The translations under genes and the position numbers were made by a program. Below, piece after piece: positions 1 through 13,500 of a DNA stretch of 64,000 nucleotides (position 1 is the stretch's first letter; each line of letters opens with the position of its first letter). The DNA is from Ignelater luminosus (lineage: Eukaryota > Arthropoda > Insecta > Coleoptera > Elateridae), in contig VTPC01000676.1 of NCBI GenBank assembly GCA_011009095.1, forward strand, positions 52,049 through 116,048, in the 5' to 3' direction. Below the pieces are notes generated by a model, which ran no database searches, was not told where the DNA came from, and was given only the letters and a program-made list of their open reading frames with translations.

Positions 1-73
1 ATCGGTACACGTGGCTGGGTCACGCTTGATAATTTTTTGATACTACCGGCACTGAGTATCGGTGGGTGATAGC

Positions 74-89
74 CCACAACGCGTTGTGG
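74..89. repeat. Perfect 16-bp palindrome
   Basis: The bases read CCACAACGCGTTGTGG, identical on both strands, in a slightly GC-richer stretch at the window edge. It could be a dimeric factor site or the centre of a decayed inverted repeat. Nothing adjacent decides between these. Confidence 0.6.
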
Positions 90-2180
90 TAGATAATGAA
101 CTGTTAGAACGCGATATGTGCGTTTTTAAGTAGCCACTACACGAATTTTGTGGTTTGGTAGCTTTCAATAGTTCAAAAATCTAGCTTTCTGAATGTTTTA
201 CATAATTTAGAACGCGTTCCGGTCTTTTTGCAAAAGAGGTTGTTCTGCTACTGACTCCATTTTAATTACGATAACGCAGAGGCTCTAAATGGCTTTATAT
301 CTGCCTTCTTTAAGTTTTCCTATAGATGAATAAACAAGGATCTAGAAGAAAATGAATTTCTAAAATTAGGCACCTTTATTATTTAGTCTAGCCCACACTT
401 CTTATTTAAACATTCATTTTTGGTTAAGCATGAATAAAGTCTCTAATTTCACTAAGGTCAAATTTTCAGATGTCAACATTGTGCAAAATTGGTTATTTTA
501 TGAGAAAAGAGTCAGGGCGTCATCTATACTTGAATGCAAGTTGAGTATTATTGCTAATACCAAATCAATCATGCCGTATTACTCAATAAAATGGAGGAAA
601 TCGTAAGACAAAACCAGAGTTAGCTCAAAGTAACAATAAACTTTAGCTACAACCCGCTGAAAGTGTCACCATCGCATCATTACAACACTAGTCGGCAAAT
701 GTATCCAAGTGTTACAGGTATGAGAAAGACAGGGATTCTTCAAAAAGTATTCGAAGGACATGGTAAAAACTATAAATTGTAATTTCTTTTTACACCTTTC
801 TAGTTTTTAATATGAAAAGATTCTATCAGAAAGTGACTTGCTGATAAAACAGTCTTAAAATTTGAAACAAATGTTGGATATAGTCGATGATTTCCAAATG
901 AAATATTTGCACTTTTCTAAATGAAAGGATTAGTTTCAAAAGGACATTTGGTATAAATAACAACTGTTTAGCCTATACATTCTTATGGAAAAGAAGCAAA
1001 ATATAACAGAACATGTGAATAGACAAACACTATAACATAACAATTACCTATGATTAAATAACTTAGCCAAAAGTTTCTAAAGACTTACTTTGGTTTTACT
1101 GCTTGATGATTATAAAAAGCCAGCTTTGAAGCATGTATTACTTATTTGATAGCGTAACGTATTGCAAAACAATGAAAAGAAAATTTAATTATTCTGATGC
1201 ACATATGTACACATATTAACATAGCTACACCTACTTCAAAGAAAAAGAACAAAACATTCAAGATCATGTCATGGTCTGAGATCCAAGATCTAGTTACTTA
1301 TTTTTCTCAATTTCCATAGGATGGGCTTTTCAACAGGATGATAATCTCAAATTACTCATTATGAGAATCATGGAACTGTATTATACGGCAACCTTTACAA
1401 GGCTGTTGAACGATAGATTGTCATTTTTTTGCTTACTTATAGATTAGATTTTTTCTTACTCGTCGTCTGCAACAAAAATCCAGTTCCCAACTATACTTAA
1501 TTAGCCCATTTTCTTGAAAAATAAAAATAATGGATTCACATTTTTTAACAATTTTGTTCAAACTAATTAAAAACATAATGAAAATTCTCCAAATGATAAA
1601 AATGCGAAACAGCTAGAGCCTATTAATATACAAAACGTTAAGAAAATTAAAACCATATATTACTCTGTCTCTTTCACCTGGTCATTAGGTCAGTGTAGTA
1701 GTCCAACAAATAAACAACTAACCTTTATGTAGGTACTTGAAAATTTTTTATTTCTCAAAAAATATCTCTGGCGGATACGCATTCCATTCGTTCCATTAGA
1801 TATACCGACTAAAAAAATGTTAGTGTAGCACTTTAATTATCTAATTTGCAACTATTAATATTTTTGTTATGTGCCGCTAAATGCGAATATAATGTAACAA
1901 ATATTTTTTCTTACTAGAAGAATGTATTTAAATTACACAAGTGCCTTTATAATTAAGTCGCTTACATTCGAGTATTATACTGGTAAAAATAATTTATATT
2001 CCCAATTACATACTTATTTCGAATTGATTTACATGTTTTAAATTAGCGCGAAAATGTCATTAATTAAGAAACACCGGATTAACAACTAATCTATTCGATA
2101 ATAACATTGCGGGTTTGTTTGATCTGCATTTGTTTGAATTATTTTATCTCTTTCCATTATGTATCTATTATTCTAACAGC

Positions 2181-2196
2181 GGGGCGGGTCTATAAA
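2181..2196 (+). promoter_or_regulatory. Candidate core promoter (GC box + TATA)
   Basis: A GGGGCGGG GC box is followed two bases later by TATAAA in otherwise very AT-rich DNA. The pairing is promoter-like, but no open reading frame or splice donor was recognised downstream. It may be the promoter of an unseen non-coding transcript or 5' exon, or a coincidence. Confidence 0.2.
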
Positions 2197-2496
2197 CGAA
2201 ACGAGCTGGAAACGGTACTAAAATACAGGTTTTGCCTTTGTTTCACAGATTAAGAATTAATAGTTTGAGGTAGCTGTGTGCTTGCTTATATTCGTGTCTG
2301 TATGAAGTATTCCCTTGAATATTTTATACTGTTTTGAAACTTCACTTTACAGATACGTATCTGAAAATATTTAATCGGTCCGTTTTATCTCTGTCAAGAC
2401 GATTATTAATTTTACAATTGGGATGTAACAACTTTCAAACTTGAAGAATTTCTTCTTTATTTGTTTTTTCTTTTCTTGTTTTTATTGGAAGTTTAC

Positions 2497-2526
2497 TATT
2501 TATTATTATTATTATTATTATTATTT
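2497..2526. repeat. TTA/ATT trinucleotide microsatellite
   Basis: A run of about nine uninterrupted TTA repeats. It is a simple-sequence repeat with no coding frame around it. Confidence 0.9.
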
Positions 2527-4865
2527 TCTCTTTGCCTGTTTTCTAATTCCTAATGTTAAATTTAACTGCGACGTCGAAGCTTACTTTCGCTTTTAGTAAC
2601 TTGATAATTAAATGATCAGTTTGATATTGTTTATTCGTATTAAAAAATTCGTTATACTTTGAACTTGTACATGCATGAGATACCTAGATTTTTGTTTCTA
2701 ATCAATCAGCAACTATTAGTTCTCATTTCACATCTTGCATAACTGTAACATAACGGGTGCATAGATCATTGTCCAGCAAACATTACCAATTGGCATATTA
2801 AGTTGAGTTTTTCATTGATAAATATAAATATAACTTCCAAACGACCTGCTTGAATCTGTTTTCTAACAGTTCTACATTTTTTCAGAGAAGTTCTCTATAA
2901 GGCAAAAATAGAATCAGCGAATATTTTTTCAAACATATTTCTTTCTAAACCCTTTCTTGAATTGAGTAAACTTCCTTCAATATGAAAAACCACTCTGATC
3001 GTTTTATCCGATAAACTAAGGACTGAGAACTATTTAGAGTTTTTTTTTGATATTCTAATAAGATATCGAGCTCTTAATATATGTTAAGACAATATTGTTT
3101 TACACATCTATGTCCTGGAGAAAGATTGGTTCGAAAGCGAGAAAATTGCTCTTATGCGATCCTATATAGGACAGAAGGTTATGTCAAGAAGATTTCTGTT
3201 AGGGATTCTGGTATAAATTTCAAATACCTAAAATATCTGTAGTAATAGTATTTAGATGCATTGTCTGTCATGTCCGTTTTCTTGCGGGTCTCATGGTTGC
3301 CAAATACAAACCTTGGGAAAAATTCTGGAACTGTAATTATTTTATGGAAGAAAAATCAGATTTCGATTTCTTGTCTTTATACCTTTTGGAATCTTGAGTA
3401 ATGGTTTATTTCGCGATGAAGCAGAACAACGGGAAAATGCTTTTTCAGTGTTTCAGAAGACCGACGAAAAAGAAAAAACTTAGAAGAATCCAAATAAATC
3501 TTGAACTTTTAATTGGATTTAAGTTCAGAATTTGCAAAAATATTTTGCGTTTAATTTTAAGTTATTAAAGCGAATGCCAGGAAACTTACCATGTCAAGAG
3601 GTTTAGAATTATGTTTAGGCTATATGACCTTCTATTTTATGCAATTTCTAAAAATAAAAATAACAAGAATGTAAACAATCGAATTTATTCAGTTTGTGTG
3701 ATTGCTTTGCTCATAAATCCATTTCGAGTAAGAACTTACTTTTGCCAACCTCAAGGTTTGTCCGTTTCAGAACTTTAAGAACATTAAAGAATCATGGGAC
3801 TAATTTGTGCAGTTTATAATGACCAAGTTAATTTTTGAAAGTGCAGTGTATTTAAAATAAAATTAGATAAAATTGGTTGTATTCTTCCTAAAACACTTCT
3901 ATCGAAGATTTTGAAAACTTTTATACAGATATTTACCGGAATGTATAAGCAGAATCGTTTTGACCAAGTTAAACCACTAAATATCATCTGCCAATGTGGT
4001 ACAAAGCGCATGTAAAACTATAAAATGTTGTTGACCTGGTACAAGAAAAATCTAAACAAATACGGATGGCATATAAGTGCCAACAGCCTAGAGACTACCA
4101 AACACAAGCTCTTAAAAAGATTCAGTAACTGTACATTAGACGCTAATAAAATAATATACTTTTTACATTCTCAACCCTCAAAGCTTGAGGTTTTCCTCAG
4201 TACACTTTATATTTTACTGTGATAGAATTTTCTAATTCTAGATCGATTTAGAGCCTTACAAAATGGATCAACTTACGAATTTGTGGAATTGTGAGGTTTT
4301 ATTTTTCGTAGTAATAAGTAGGTCTGATCTTGGAGGGTTCTAGATCGATTTATCGTTCTATCCCAATCTGTAGATAGAGGTTTTGTATTGGCAATAAAAT
4401 ACTGATGACTGTTCTATTCACCTTCACATAGTCAGCAACTATGTATTGAATACTTAACGCAGGCGTTTTCAACTTTTGTCTATCAAGTACACATAGCTTG
4501 GAAATTACATTTTAGGATATTTTCAACACCAATAAGTAGTCACAAAATTCCAGGAGAATCTCTAGAAACGTGTTGTTCCGGGTCCTAGGAACAGCAGATT
4601 GAGACTTGATCTTTTTTCTAATTTTAATTTAAAAAAGAAATAAATGTTTGCCTTTGAAACTGGTGAGATTCGCAAAGTATTAGGAATCATAAGCTTCTGG
4701 TCAAAGACCCCACCGGCGAACGCAAAGCTTTTTGTGTTTCAACAGATTCCACAAGCACGACTTTTACTTCAATTGCAAATTCGTTAAGCAATGCTTGAAG
4801 GTTTTAGAAATCCGTAATCCAAAAAACCTTCTTACCTTCAAATTTACTTATTGCCAGGATAGGTA

Positions 4866-5790
4866 CGGTGTTTCAACGAAAACTTGGCCTCCTCCGTAAG
4901 ACTTGGCACAAAATGAATCTTTGCGAAACAAATCAATTTTGATTTAAAGAAAGAACAGTGTCAATAAAAAATTTATACCTGAAGCTCCACCCCCATTCAT
5001 TCTACCATAACCTTCTTAGAAATCTTAAATAACACTGGGTTCAAGCGAATCATTTCATTTAAAAGGTTTTCTCATCTACTACACTACTACATAAATTTTC
5101 TAAAAATTGTCAACTAATTTTCAAGAAATTGCTTCTTGAATCTTAGGAAACCATCAAATTAGACCGTTTTCATTCAATGCAACCTTAATAGAAATTAGTC
5201 TTTTGCATTTGTTCGAGGAAATTATTAAAGTTTTGAAAAAAGGCACCAACCTTCTAGAAAACGAACTAACTTTTGAACAAGATGATATACCACCACATTA
5301 TGAAGTTTGTACACTCCAGTTTTTGAATGAACAGCCTGAAAGTCTGAAAAAGCTGCTACAGAGGATTATCACGAAATGCCGATTATTTGCACCAGATATG
5401 TTCATAAATATCAGAACAGAATTTACAAACGGACTGTATTATTGTTTAGAAATTAGTGGCCGTTTGAGCAGCGCATTCATTAATTTGAAGTTTCTATGTT
5501 TTCTCTTAATTTTCCAATTTAAAGATTCAAAAATCAAGTTTCTAGAAACTAATCAACAGATTTGAGAAAGTGTAGGCCGTTGTGAAGAAGAAAAGGCTTT
5601 TAAAAGTGTGTACTACTTAACAACTTCGTACTATTTAAAATTTTCAAAGGTGTAGAACTTACGGGGGTGAAGTTTGAGATATGAATTTTCTATCAAGATT
5701 AGTCTCCCTCAAAAATCGAAATTGACTCGTTCTACTAATATTTTTTGGAATATTGACTTTTTGGAAAGTCAAGTATTTGTTGAAACACCG
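4866..5790 (+). mobile_element. Decayed DNA transposon with inverted ends
   Basis: The left end (from 4866) reads CGGTGTTTCAACGAAAACTTGG. The reverse complement of the right end (to 5790) reads CGGTGTTTCAACAAATACTTGA, giving terminal inverted repeats of about 22 bp with a few mismatches. TA lies outside the left end and TG outside the right, consistent with a TA target duplication with one substitution. The 925-bp interior carries a transposase remnant at 5203-5565 in the plus direction. The element is therefore an internally deleted, immobile copy of a TA-inserting element of the Tc1/mariner superfamily in the broad sense; the exact family is not certain. Confidence 0.6.
5203..5565 (+). pseudogene. 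Truncated DDE transposase remnant
   Basis: An open frame of about 120 codons resembles two separated parts of a transposase common in insects. A QDDIPPHYEV-type stretch corresponds to the second catalytic Asp block, usually QDGAPPHY. It passes almost directly into a C-terminal block with RIITKCRLFAPDMFINIR and GLYYCLEISG. The segment that normally lies between, with the RSPDLTPxDFFLW motif carrying the third acidic residue, is missing. The N-terminal DNA-binding part is also absent and there is no convincing ATG. This copy cannot be active. The assignment rests on recognised motif order, not on a search. Confidence 0.6.
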
Positions 5791-5791
5791 T

Positions 5792-8700
5792 GTTTAATTC
5801 AACTTCTTATTAATCTAAATGTATTTAGCTTCAATATCAATGTATAAAAACGAAAAAATCAGAGCCGTGCAAAGGAGGTGAGATGGATGCACTGGACTGG
5901 TGCCCCAGTGTTAAGGTGGCCTTAAGATTACATTGCTACACTCTTTTTGAACCTGTTTAATACTAAATTCATAAACGCAACTAATCATTTAAAATAGTTT
6001 CAAATTTGGAAAAATGCGAGTCCCATAGACCAAAACATAGATGAGACTCAGAAACCTTAGTTAGGTGCTCTGGTTAGAGAGCGCTTTTGTTCTTTGACAA
6101 AAATTTGCAAACTGCTGAGACTTTTTCACTAAGCCTGAAGGAATATAAAAAAATCTATCAGAACTCTTTATTTTCCAAGGACACCTTTGAGCTCACTCTC
6201 AAGAAGGCTTAAGTAGAGTTCAAGTATTTGCATTCAATCACTTAACGCGTACTATTGTGTGGTTTTCAGATCTATAGTACTTTTTAAAGATTTTTTTCTA
6301 TAGAATGCGATATTGCTAGAGTCTTCATTTTAAATTTAACTGCAAATGTTTCTTGTTTTACAATCTTAAATATTTCATATAAGAATTATGAAACTCTGTA
6401 GCTGCACATATATTCGGATCGGCATCTAACAATAAATGATTTTTTAATTTTGACTCAATTAAATTTTTATTGTTATACGAAAATTTAATCATAGGGAAAT
6501 AATCAATGAAAATCTCTTCTTTCTAACTAGAATTTTTTGTATTTCGATTTTTATATTGTCAAATTTTACAGAACCTTTTAGAAATAAATTGATTTTAATT
6601 AAAACCTTTAAAAACTTCTTAGAAATTAGAAAAGTTAAAAGAACCAGTGAGTTTCGAACTTGGCACCTTTTAGTACGTCAAGAATGTGTATTGGTGACCT
6701 TTCGAATCAATTCTGAAAATTGGGGCACTTGAATTAATTTCTTTGTTACTGAAGAATAACAAATCAGAAAACAAGAAAATCTAGATGTTCGTTTGTAAAA
6801 AAATATCTTCTACAATTACTTAAAACAAAAAGTAAAAAACATGAAGTATATAATATCCGAGTTTTTGAGGTTAAAAGGTCTAGTTCTAATAGCTATATTA
6901 CTCTCAAAGAAATTGGAGTTTAACTTATAGCATTTAATGAATGAGAATCAATTAATTATTATTATTAAAATATTGTTTGTATAGTGTCTAAACGCTAAAC
7001 GATTAAAACATCATTGTTTTAAGTCTTGCATGTTTTTAAATTCTAATCTTACTCCTTATGTCAGTAGTTTTTTACGACTGTGTTTTCTCTCTAGATTCCT
7101 TCACAGTTCATTAATCGAAATTGTGATTTATTGCCAAAATCGAATACTAAATACATTTTTTTAACTATATTACTTATTATCATAATTGAAATACTTAATT
7201 AATGCGTGCATAATTTAAAAGTAACGGTAAGACATGAAAGCTAATTTCACACTTCACCTTTACATTCATTATTAATTGATTTCGTATTATGTAAAAACTT
7301 TTTTGGTTTTTTTTGCATATCTTTAAACGTTTAAAAAGGGAATTCTGTGTTTTGTGATATATTAGATACCTTAAAGCGTATTTGTTAAAATAAGAAATGT
7401 GCCGATTGTGTATTAAATGAAAGAGGTTGCTTCATTTTGTTTCTTGTATAAAAATTTGTGCAATAATAAAATACAAAAATAGAGAGACTGTATCTAGAAA
7501 TCTGGCGAAATATAAATATATAGGGTGTTCTTATGCGCCAAGTAACGTTGAGAGTAGATCTTGGATTCCTCTTATATGGAATACTATAATTAATTAATTA
7601 TAGGTCTAATGCACTCGAAAACTGCCCATCTCGCGAAAAACCTGAGCAGTAACTTTCCTTGTTAAACACGCTGTAGATTGGAAGCCTATCCAGAAGCTCT
7701 TCAAACCAGAACTTTATTCAACTCAGATCAAGTTTTTTATTTACCTAGGTTTGTAGATTTCTATTAGTTACTATCAATCAAGCTTTTTAGCTACTTTATT
7801 CTGCCAAATGTAGTTATGTTGATTACTTCTGATCGTAGTTTAACTGATCCTTGAAGTGTGAGGTTACTTATTTTATATTATTTCAATTCTATTCTTCATT
7901 TGCCACTTGGATACAAATACTAGGTATGTGTAGTTTGTCAAAATACATAAACTTTAAAAATTAAGTTATGCTAACAAAATACATCTTTTTACTGAATTAG
8001 TTAACTGCATTTAAGAAATCCTTACATTAATGTGATCTAATTACGTACTGATAGTATAAATTATTATTGTTTGATAACAAATTTATAATTAAATTTCAGT
8101 CATGTAGGTGAATGCAGATTAGTTCCTCCTTTGTCATCTTTATTAATCTCGAGTTGTTATTGAAAATGTTGCTGTATTTATGTGGGTTAATTGTTATTAC
8201 TAACGAAATTCATCATTGAAATTGACATATCTTTGGTATACCTATGTAATGTTTCGTTTCGATTGAGTAATTCTGAAAAGAAAAGCTGGTTAATCATTAA
8301 ATGCCTTAGCAACCAATTGTTTACAAATTAAGTCAGTCGGTAACAAATTATTAGAAATTGTAAGTATTATTCTGCATATAATCTAACTTTATTTAAAGAT
8401 CATGATTACTGATCTGATTATTGATAAAAAGACATCAAACTTAGTAGTTGGGTTCCAGTGTTGTTTTTGGAGAAATGATATTACAGGGCCGGGCTTTGGG
8501 AATGCTCCAAGTAGGCAACGGTTTGCTGTAAAAAACTTGGATTAGCACAAAAGAATATATAACTTTGTAGTACTATCCGTTAGGACCTTGTGATCTTTTA
8601 TTAAGGAAGGATGTCATAACGAGCGTCCAGCCTGATACACATGCAAGGTTAGCTCTATTATAAAAAACGATTACTCTGCTTAAATCTACCTTCCTGCACC

Positions 8701-11700
8701 GTATACGTGATAAAACGTTTAGAGTATTTTTTATAGTTATATTATAATTTGTAATTTAATGTTGATAAGAAATCCATTTTTAAAGCGTGGGACCAACTAA
8801 TTTTGTAGTAACGATGTATAACGGCAAGCACTTATATTATTAAACTAGAACTTATCGCACGGTCTTATTTCTACTTGCCCAATCTACCTTATAAAAATTG
8901 CCGTTTGTGTATCGAATGCGTTTATTGAAATTTTGAAATTTTTAATAAAGACCAAGGTTGATTAAAACGCAGTACCCTTAGAATTGTTTTTTTACTAGAT
9001 GTATCTCTCTGCCATCTTTCATGGCCTAAAATCTGATTCAACTGAAATAAAATTGGAATAATTTGCAAAATCTCAAAAGGCTCAATTGGTCTTAAGACTC
9101 AAACACCCAAAAGGCTGAGTATTCTGTAGCTTGCAGAATCTATTTGTTAACGATAACTTTCTGCATATTAATACTCTGCAATTATAAGATAAATGACAAA
9201 ATAAGCACCAACTTGTTTTTGCTATTAAGGGTTTCTTAAAGGTAGAGAAGCTGATTCGATCAAGCGAAAAACCTCGACTGACATGAAACAAGTGGTCCTA
9301 AAAGCTAATTCAGTTAACAAATTGGCAGTTTCAATCAAAAGAACTTCAATAACGAAAAGCTCAATGGTTAACTCAAATATCAGTTCCGTGCAAGTCTGTT
9401 ATTTGTGAGATTTATTCAGCGTCAACTTTTTTCTACATTGTTGTTAGGATCAAAAACTGAACATGGTGTATTGTTTGATATTAAAAGCTTTTTTGTAATG
9501 TTAATGCGACAGATTTAGTTAGTCAAATTAACCAAAAAGATGTGATCAGCCCAGATAAAGCTTAACCGATACCAAAAGTCTGCCTGACTGCCCTAAAAGT
9601 GATAGCTTGAAGAGCACAAGTTCAACTCGAATATTTTATGTAGTTTCGAGACACTTGAGCAAATCTGTTACTTACAAAAAAATTTAAACTGCTAAGAAAA
9701 TTCAAAACAGTAATTAAATGTAAAATTCCGGCTAGTATGAAAAAATCTACTTTTGACCTAAAGTCTTCAAACTCAAGATTCTTCAAAAGCTACAATAATA
9801 GAACGTTTATGAAGTTTCTATTGGTTTTCTTGCCTTGCTACTTGGTAAAACGGAATTTGGTTTCTTTTCTCATCTTTTTACGAGTACATCAGGTCTTCTG
9901 TAGGACGATTGACTCAATGCAGATCTATTGTATTTTTTTGGTATATACAGAAATCACTTATTGAATTGTTATTTATTTTGCTTGTTTTTTGTTTTCAATC
10001 TTTTACAGATTTTTGCTATTTGTTATTTACTTCTGATTTTTGTTACTATTTAGAAATGTAGATGAGGTCTCAATGGTACCGTACTTCAAGAAGAAATTTC
10101 TTCTGAGTTCGTTAATTCATCCATTATATTAATCGATCTTTCACTTTGCTTTATTTTTGTCTGTTTTAAATTCTCATTTTCAGATGTTTATTTTTTTTTC
10201 ATTTTTGGCTGATTTCACAAAAATCTTTTTGGGCATTTTTTTCTAGTTTTGTAGTTTGAAATGTCACGTCATTTTGAAGGTCATTGGTCTTTGAAAATTA
10301 CGAAAACTTTCTGAAATTGCACTTATTGCAGCTTAAAGATGAATCTTACAGCGTTGGCTGACAATCTAACTAGTAGATTGAACTGTTGATCAACTTTGAA
10401 CTCTTTAAGTGAAAGTTTAGAACAAGAATAAGAACAGAAAATTCAAAATTCTTGTGAAACATTTGGAGCTCGATATCATAGTAGTCTGTACATGTTATTC
10501 TATTGCTTATTAATGTCACTTGCCATAATTAAATTTAGACGTTTCTAATAGCAATATAATTTAGTTTTTTAATTTGTTTTTACTTTCATTTTATTTTATC
10601 AACTTGGATATTATAACCTATATTTAATAACATCGTTTGAAAAACGATTTTTAAAACTGTTACAAGAAATAGACAAATTAAAATAAAAAATTAATGGTCT
10701 GTTTGAGAATCATTGAGTTTCTTGACCCTTGAATCCTTGAAGTTAGCTTATTTCTTTAATTCTCTTTTTACAATTCTAAATGAATTAGGTAAGAATGATC
10801 ATCCTAGTAACGCTATACAAAAAATCTTAGTAAACGAATTACGTGATAATAATTACAGTCGTGACGCCAAAATGCAAAATAAAAATGGTTGGAAACCTTC
10901 ATTTTTTTGTAATGCTACTGCTCTTAGTAATTATTTAAACAATTTGCTGATGTCATGAAAAACTTAAAAGGACAAAAAATTTAATATTTCTTGATAATCA
11001 AATTTTTTGCTTTTGTATAAAACGTGAGGCTGTTTAGGTCATTTATTATGGATGCTATAAATAGCATTTTTAAACATAAAGCGTTGATATAAATTAGCAT
11101 CCCAGTAGCCTCCTTAAAAAGTCGTCCTTGACACAAGTTTTAAAATATATTGTAGTTACGGAAAAAAAACAATTATACACTACTATAGGAAGTAGTTATG
11201 CCAGAAAGTTAAAATTTATGATATTAGCCGTTATAATTTTAAGAACCTTCACGGCACTGCTATTTTAAATGAAACAAATGGAGAGACACGAGCATTTAAT
11301 GCACCCGTGTCTTATTATTTTTCATTTCAATAATAGAAGCTACGACGTTCTCGTGGAGTTGGGTTCATTATGTTTTTGCTGTTAGTAGCGATGTTTCTTG
11401 CCATCCATTTTAGAAGTGAATATAATTATTTCCGATCACGAAATACCGTGGCAACTGCTATTCGCTCCTTCGCTAGCCCAATAGTCATTAGCCGGCAACC
11501 CATTAACCAGGCAGGCCTCGACCAAATTATGACTTATGAAACTACCTACGCTTGATTCTCGACCCCGACCAGCGGTTGCCCTGCAGACAACCTGCTGCCT
11601 TCAGTCCAATTTTCGTCTACCCCCTTTAATAACTTGTTTATATCACTAAAAAGAGAATGGTTCTTTGTGCCTGAATTTAGGAAATATATATAATCTCAAT

Positions 11701-13060
11701 TTTACGGACACACATAATTGTTTTGTTTATTTATGAATATCTTTTAATTAGAAAACGAGTTATAATTTAATTTTTTACTGCTTTTATTACGTTTCTTCTC
11801 ATCTTTTTAAAAGTAATAATTTAAAAACCAAATTTTTAAAAGTGAAAATAGACTGAATTGTCTGTCACCGTTCTTGGTATCGTTAATTAAAACTTGATAG
11901 TTTTCTAAAAATATTATAGAAGTGTTATTCATAGTGGGAGTATAGGCTTCGCTATTTAATCTTTTTTTTTATATATATAAAAACGTCAAAATAATACTTG
12001 TTTTGATTTCTCCTTCTAAGTACACAATTTCATTCTTATTGATTTTAATTTAATAACGCACAGGGCGTGAATAAACATCCTACAGTTATACGAATAGGGT
12101 ATTCTAGTATGACGTTTTAATGCAATTTTGTTTTCTACATGTGCACGCTTGTATGGATTTTATTTAGGTTACTGAAGTGGAACATTTCTATTATTATTAG
12201 GGTTCTCTAGTACATTATTTGAATTAATCAAACCGTTTTGCCTCGAATTATTTTTAAGATAGGTACTCTCACTGTTTTGAATTCTCAATTTAGTGATTTC
12301 TCAAGTAAAATTCTTGGGTGTATTTTGTCATCACTTTTATCACTCATTTAAGATTATTTAATTAGTGTAAAGTATTTCATATTGTGTGTCTTATTACCCA
12401 TTCTCCTATTTTATGTTTTGTTGCTCAACGTTGTTCAGTTTGCCAAAATGTCCAAACTTCACTACGTTTTTTAATCATTTGTTATCATTAGATTTAATAT
12501 TCCCGCCTCCAAACCATATTCATTTTTCTTCTTGCACATTTTATGATAAAGTTCCATTTTTATTTGTAAACTGAATAAATCGAGTCTTTTAGATACAACT
12601 TGTCCTTTATCTTCAAAAAATTATAACATGTGTCCAAAAAGTTTTCTAATCAATAGTATTCTACGGAAATAAAATGATGTCTGTGTTGCCAGTCAATATG
12701 TACGCGTTTTTAACTCTGATGAGTTGGTGTAATGTAAGCAGTTTGCTTAAATCGATTAATTTAATTTACTCTAATATAAGTGAATCAACGTTTTTAAAAA
12801 GTCTAATAAGATAAGATACGGGTGGAGTCTCTCCTTATAACATTATCGAATTTAAAGCTAATATTTAAAAACACTTTCAATTTTCTTAGTACCAGGATTC
12901 TATAAACACACTTACTGCGATGTAAGTGAGTTAGTATCCGAAGAACGATTTCAGAAAGTCTTTCTGATGTGCATCGAAACAATGGGAGATAGTAAGACGA
13001 GATCTATCAAAGAATTATAAAAATCAGTGTTGAAGATAATTCATTCGGTTATTACTTCCT
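5792..13060. other. AT-rich non-coding DNA
   Basis: Open frames here are short and show no recognisable domain. An isolated GGGTGTTC-type transposon end occurs near 7525-7550 without a partner. A GC-richer island at about 11,340-11,640 contrasts with its surroundings and may be regulatory or a decayed repeat. Nothing else is supported. Confidence 0.55.
11340..11640. other. GC-richer island, function unknown
   Basis: About 300 bp of markedly higher GC and complexity sits in AT-rich flanks. A 61-codon open frame on the plus strand (11370-11555) begins with a hydrophobic stretch but matches nothing I recognise. The island could be a conserved regulatory element, a small exon or a decayed repeat. 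Confidence 0.25.
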
Positions 13061-13074
13061 TCGGAAGTTCATGC

Positions 13075-13500
13075 AATATCACATTTGCGGTGACTCATAG
13101 TTAAGTTTTGTCTTCCAACAGGTAACTTAAGCTGGCCCTCAGTAAAGTTTTGCCTTCCAGTTGCCCACTTGCATTGACCTACTATCGAACTCTATTCTTT
13201 CCCTAGACTTTTGACATAAAACCATACTTATTAATTATTAATGATGTCGTTATCAAGATTTGCCTCTCAACAAGTCAAAAGGTCACCTGCAGAAGTCTAT
13301 TGTCGGACTTCATCCTTTCCATAGACTCATCAGTTATGAATGGAGATCTCTGTTAAGCTTTGCCTTCCAACAAGCCACCTGCGACGATTCACAGCTTATC
13401 TTATCTTTGTCTTCTAATCGGTGGTGGCCTCCTGTTGGACTTTGTTGTCTCCCAGACTCTTGACATAAAGCCATATTCATAAGTTATGAATAACAATCGT
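13075..13500. repeat. Diverged tandem repeat, unit about 125 bp
   Basis: Two motifs recur in order. One is a TTTGCCTTCCAACA-like stretch (near 13105, 13145, 13256, 13357). The other is a CTTTTGACATAAAACCATA-like stretch followed by TTATGAATGA (clear near 13205 and 13454, weaker near 13320). Spacing of roughly 115-135 bp suggests about three old copies of a longer unit. No coding role is visible. Confidence 0.5.

Larger units (their letters stand above)
1..4865. other. AT-rich non-coding DNA
   Basis: No open frame with coding character was seen on either strand. Small landmarks are a perfect 16-bp palindrome at 74-89, a GC box followed by TATAAA at 2181-2196, and a TTA microsatellite near 2497-2526. 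The sequence is otherwise AT-rich with scattered stops in all frames, consistent with intergenic DNA or a long intron. Short exons of a large gene cannot be excluded by eye. Confidence 0.6.

Noticed and set aside
2262..2285. TGAGGTAG resembling the let-7 seed
   Set aside because: Only the first eight bases match; the rest of let-7 differs and no complementary arm for a hairpin is nearby.
6641..6670. GAGTTTCGAACTTGGCACC resembling a tRNA T-arm
   Set aside because: No matching acceptor, D-arm or anticodon arm could be built upstream.
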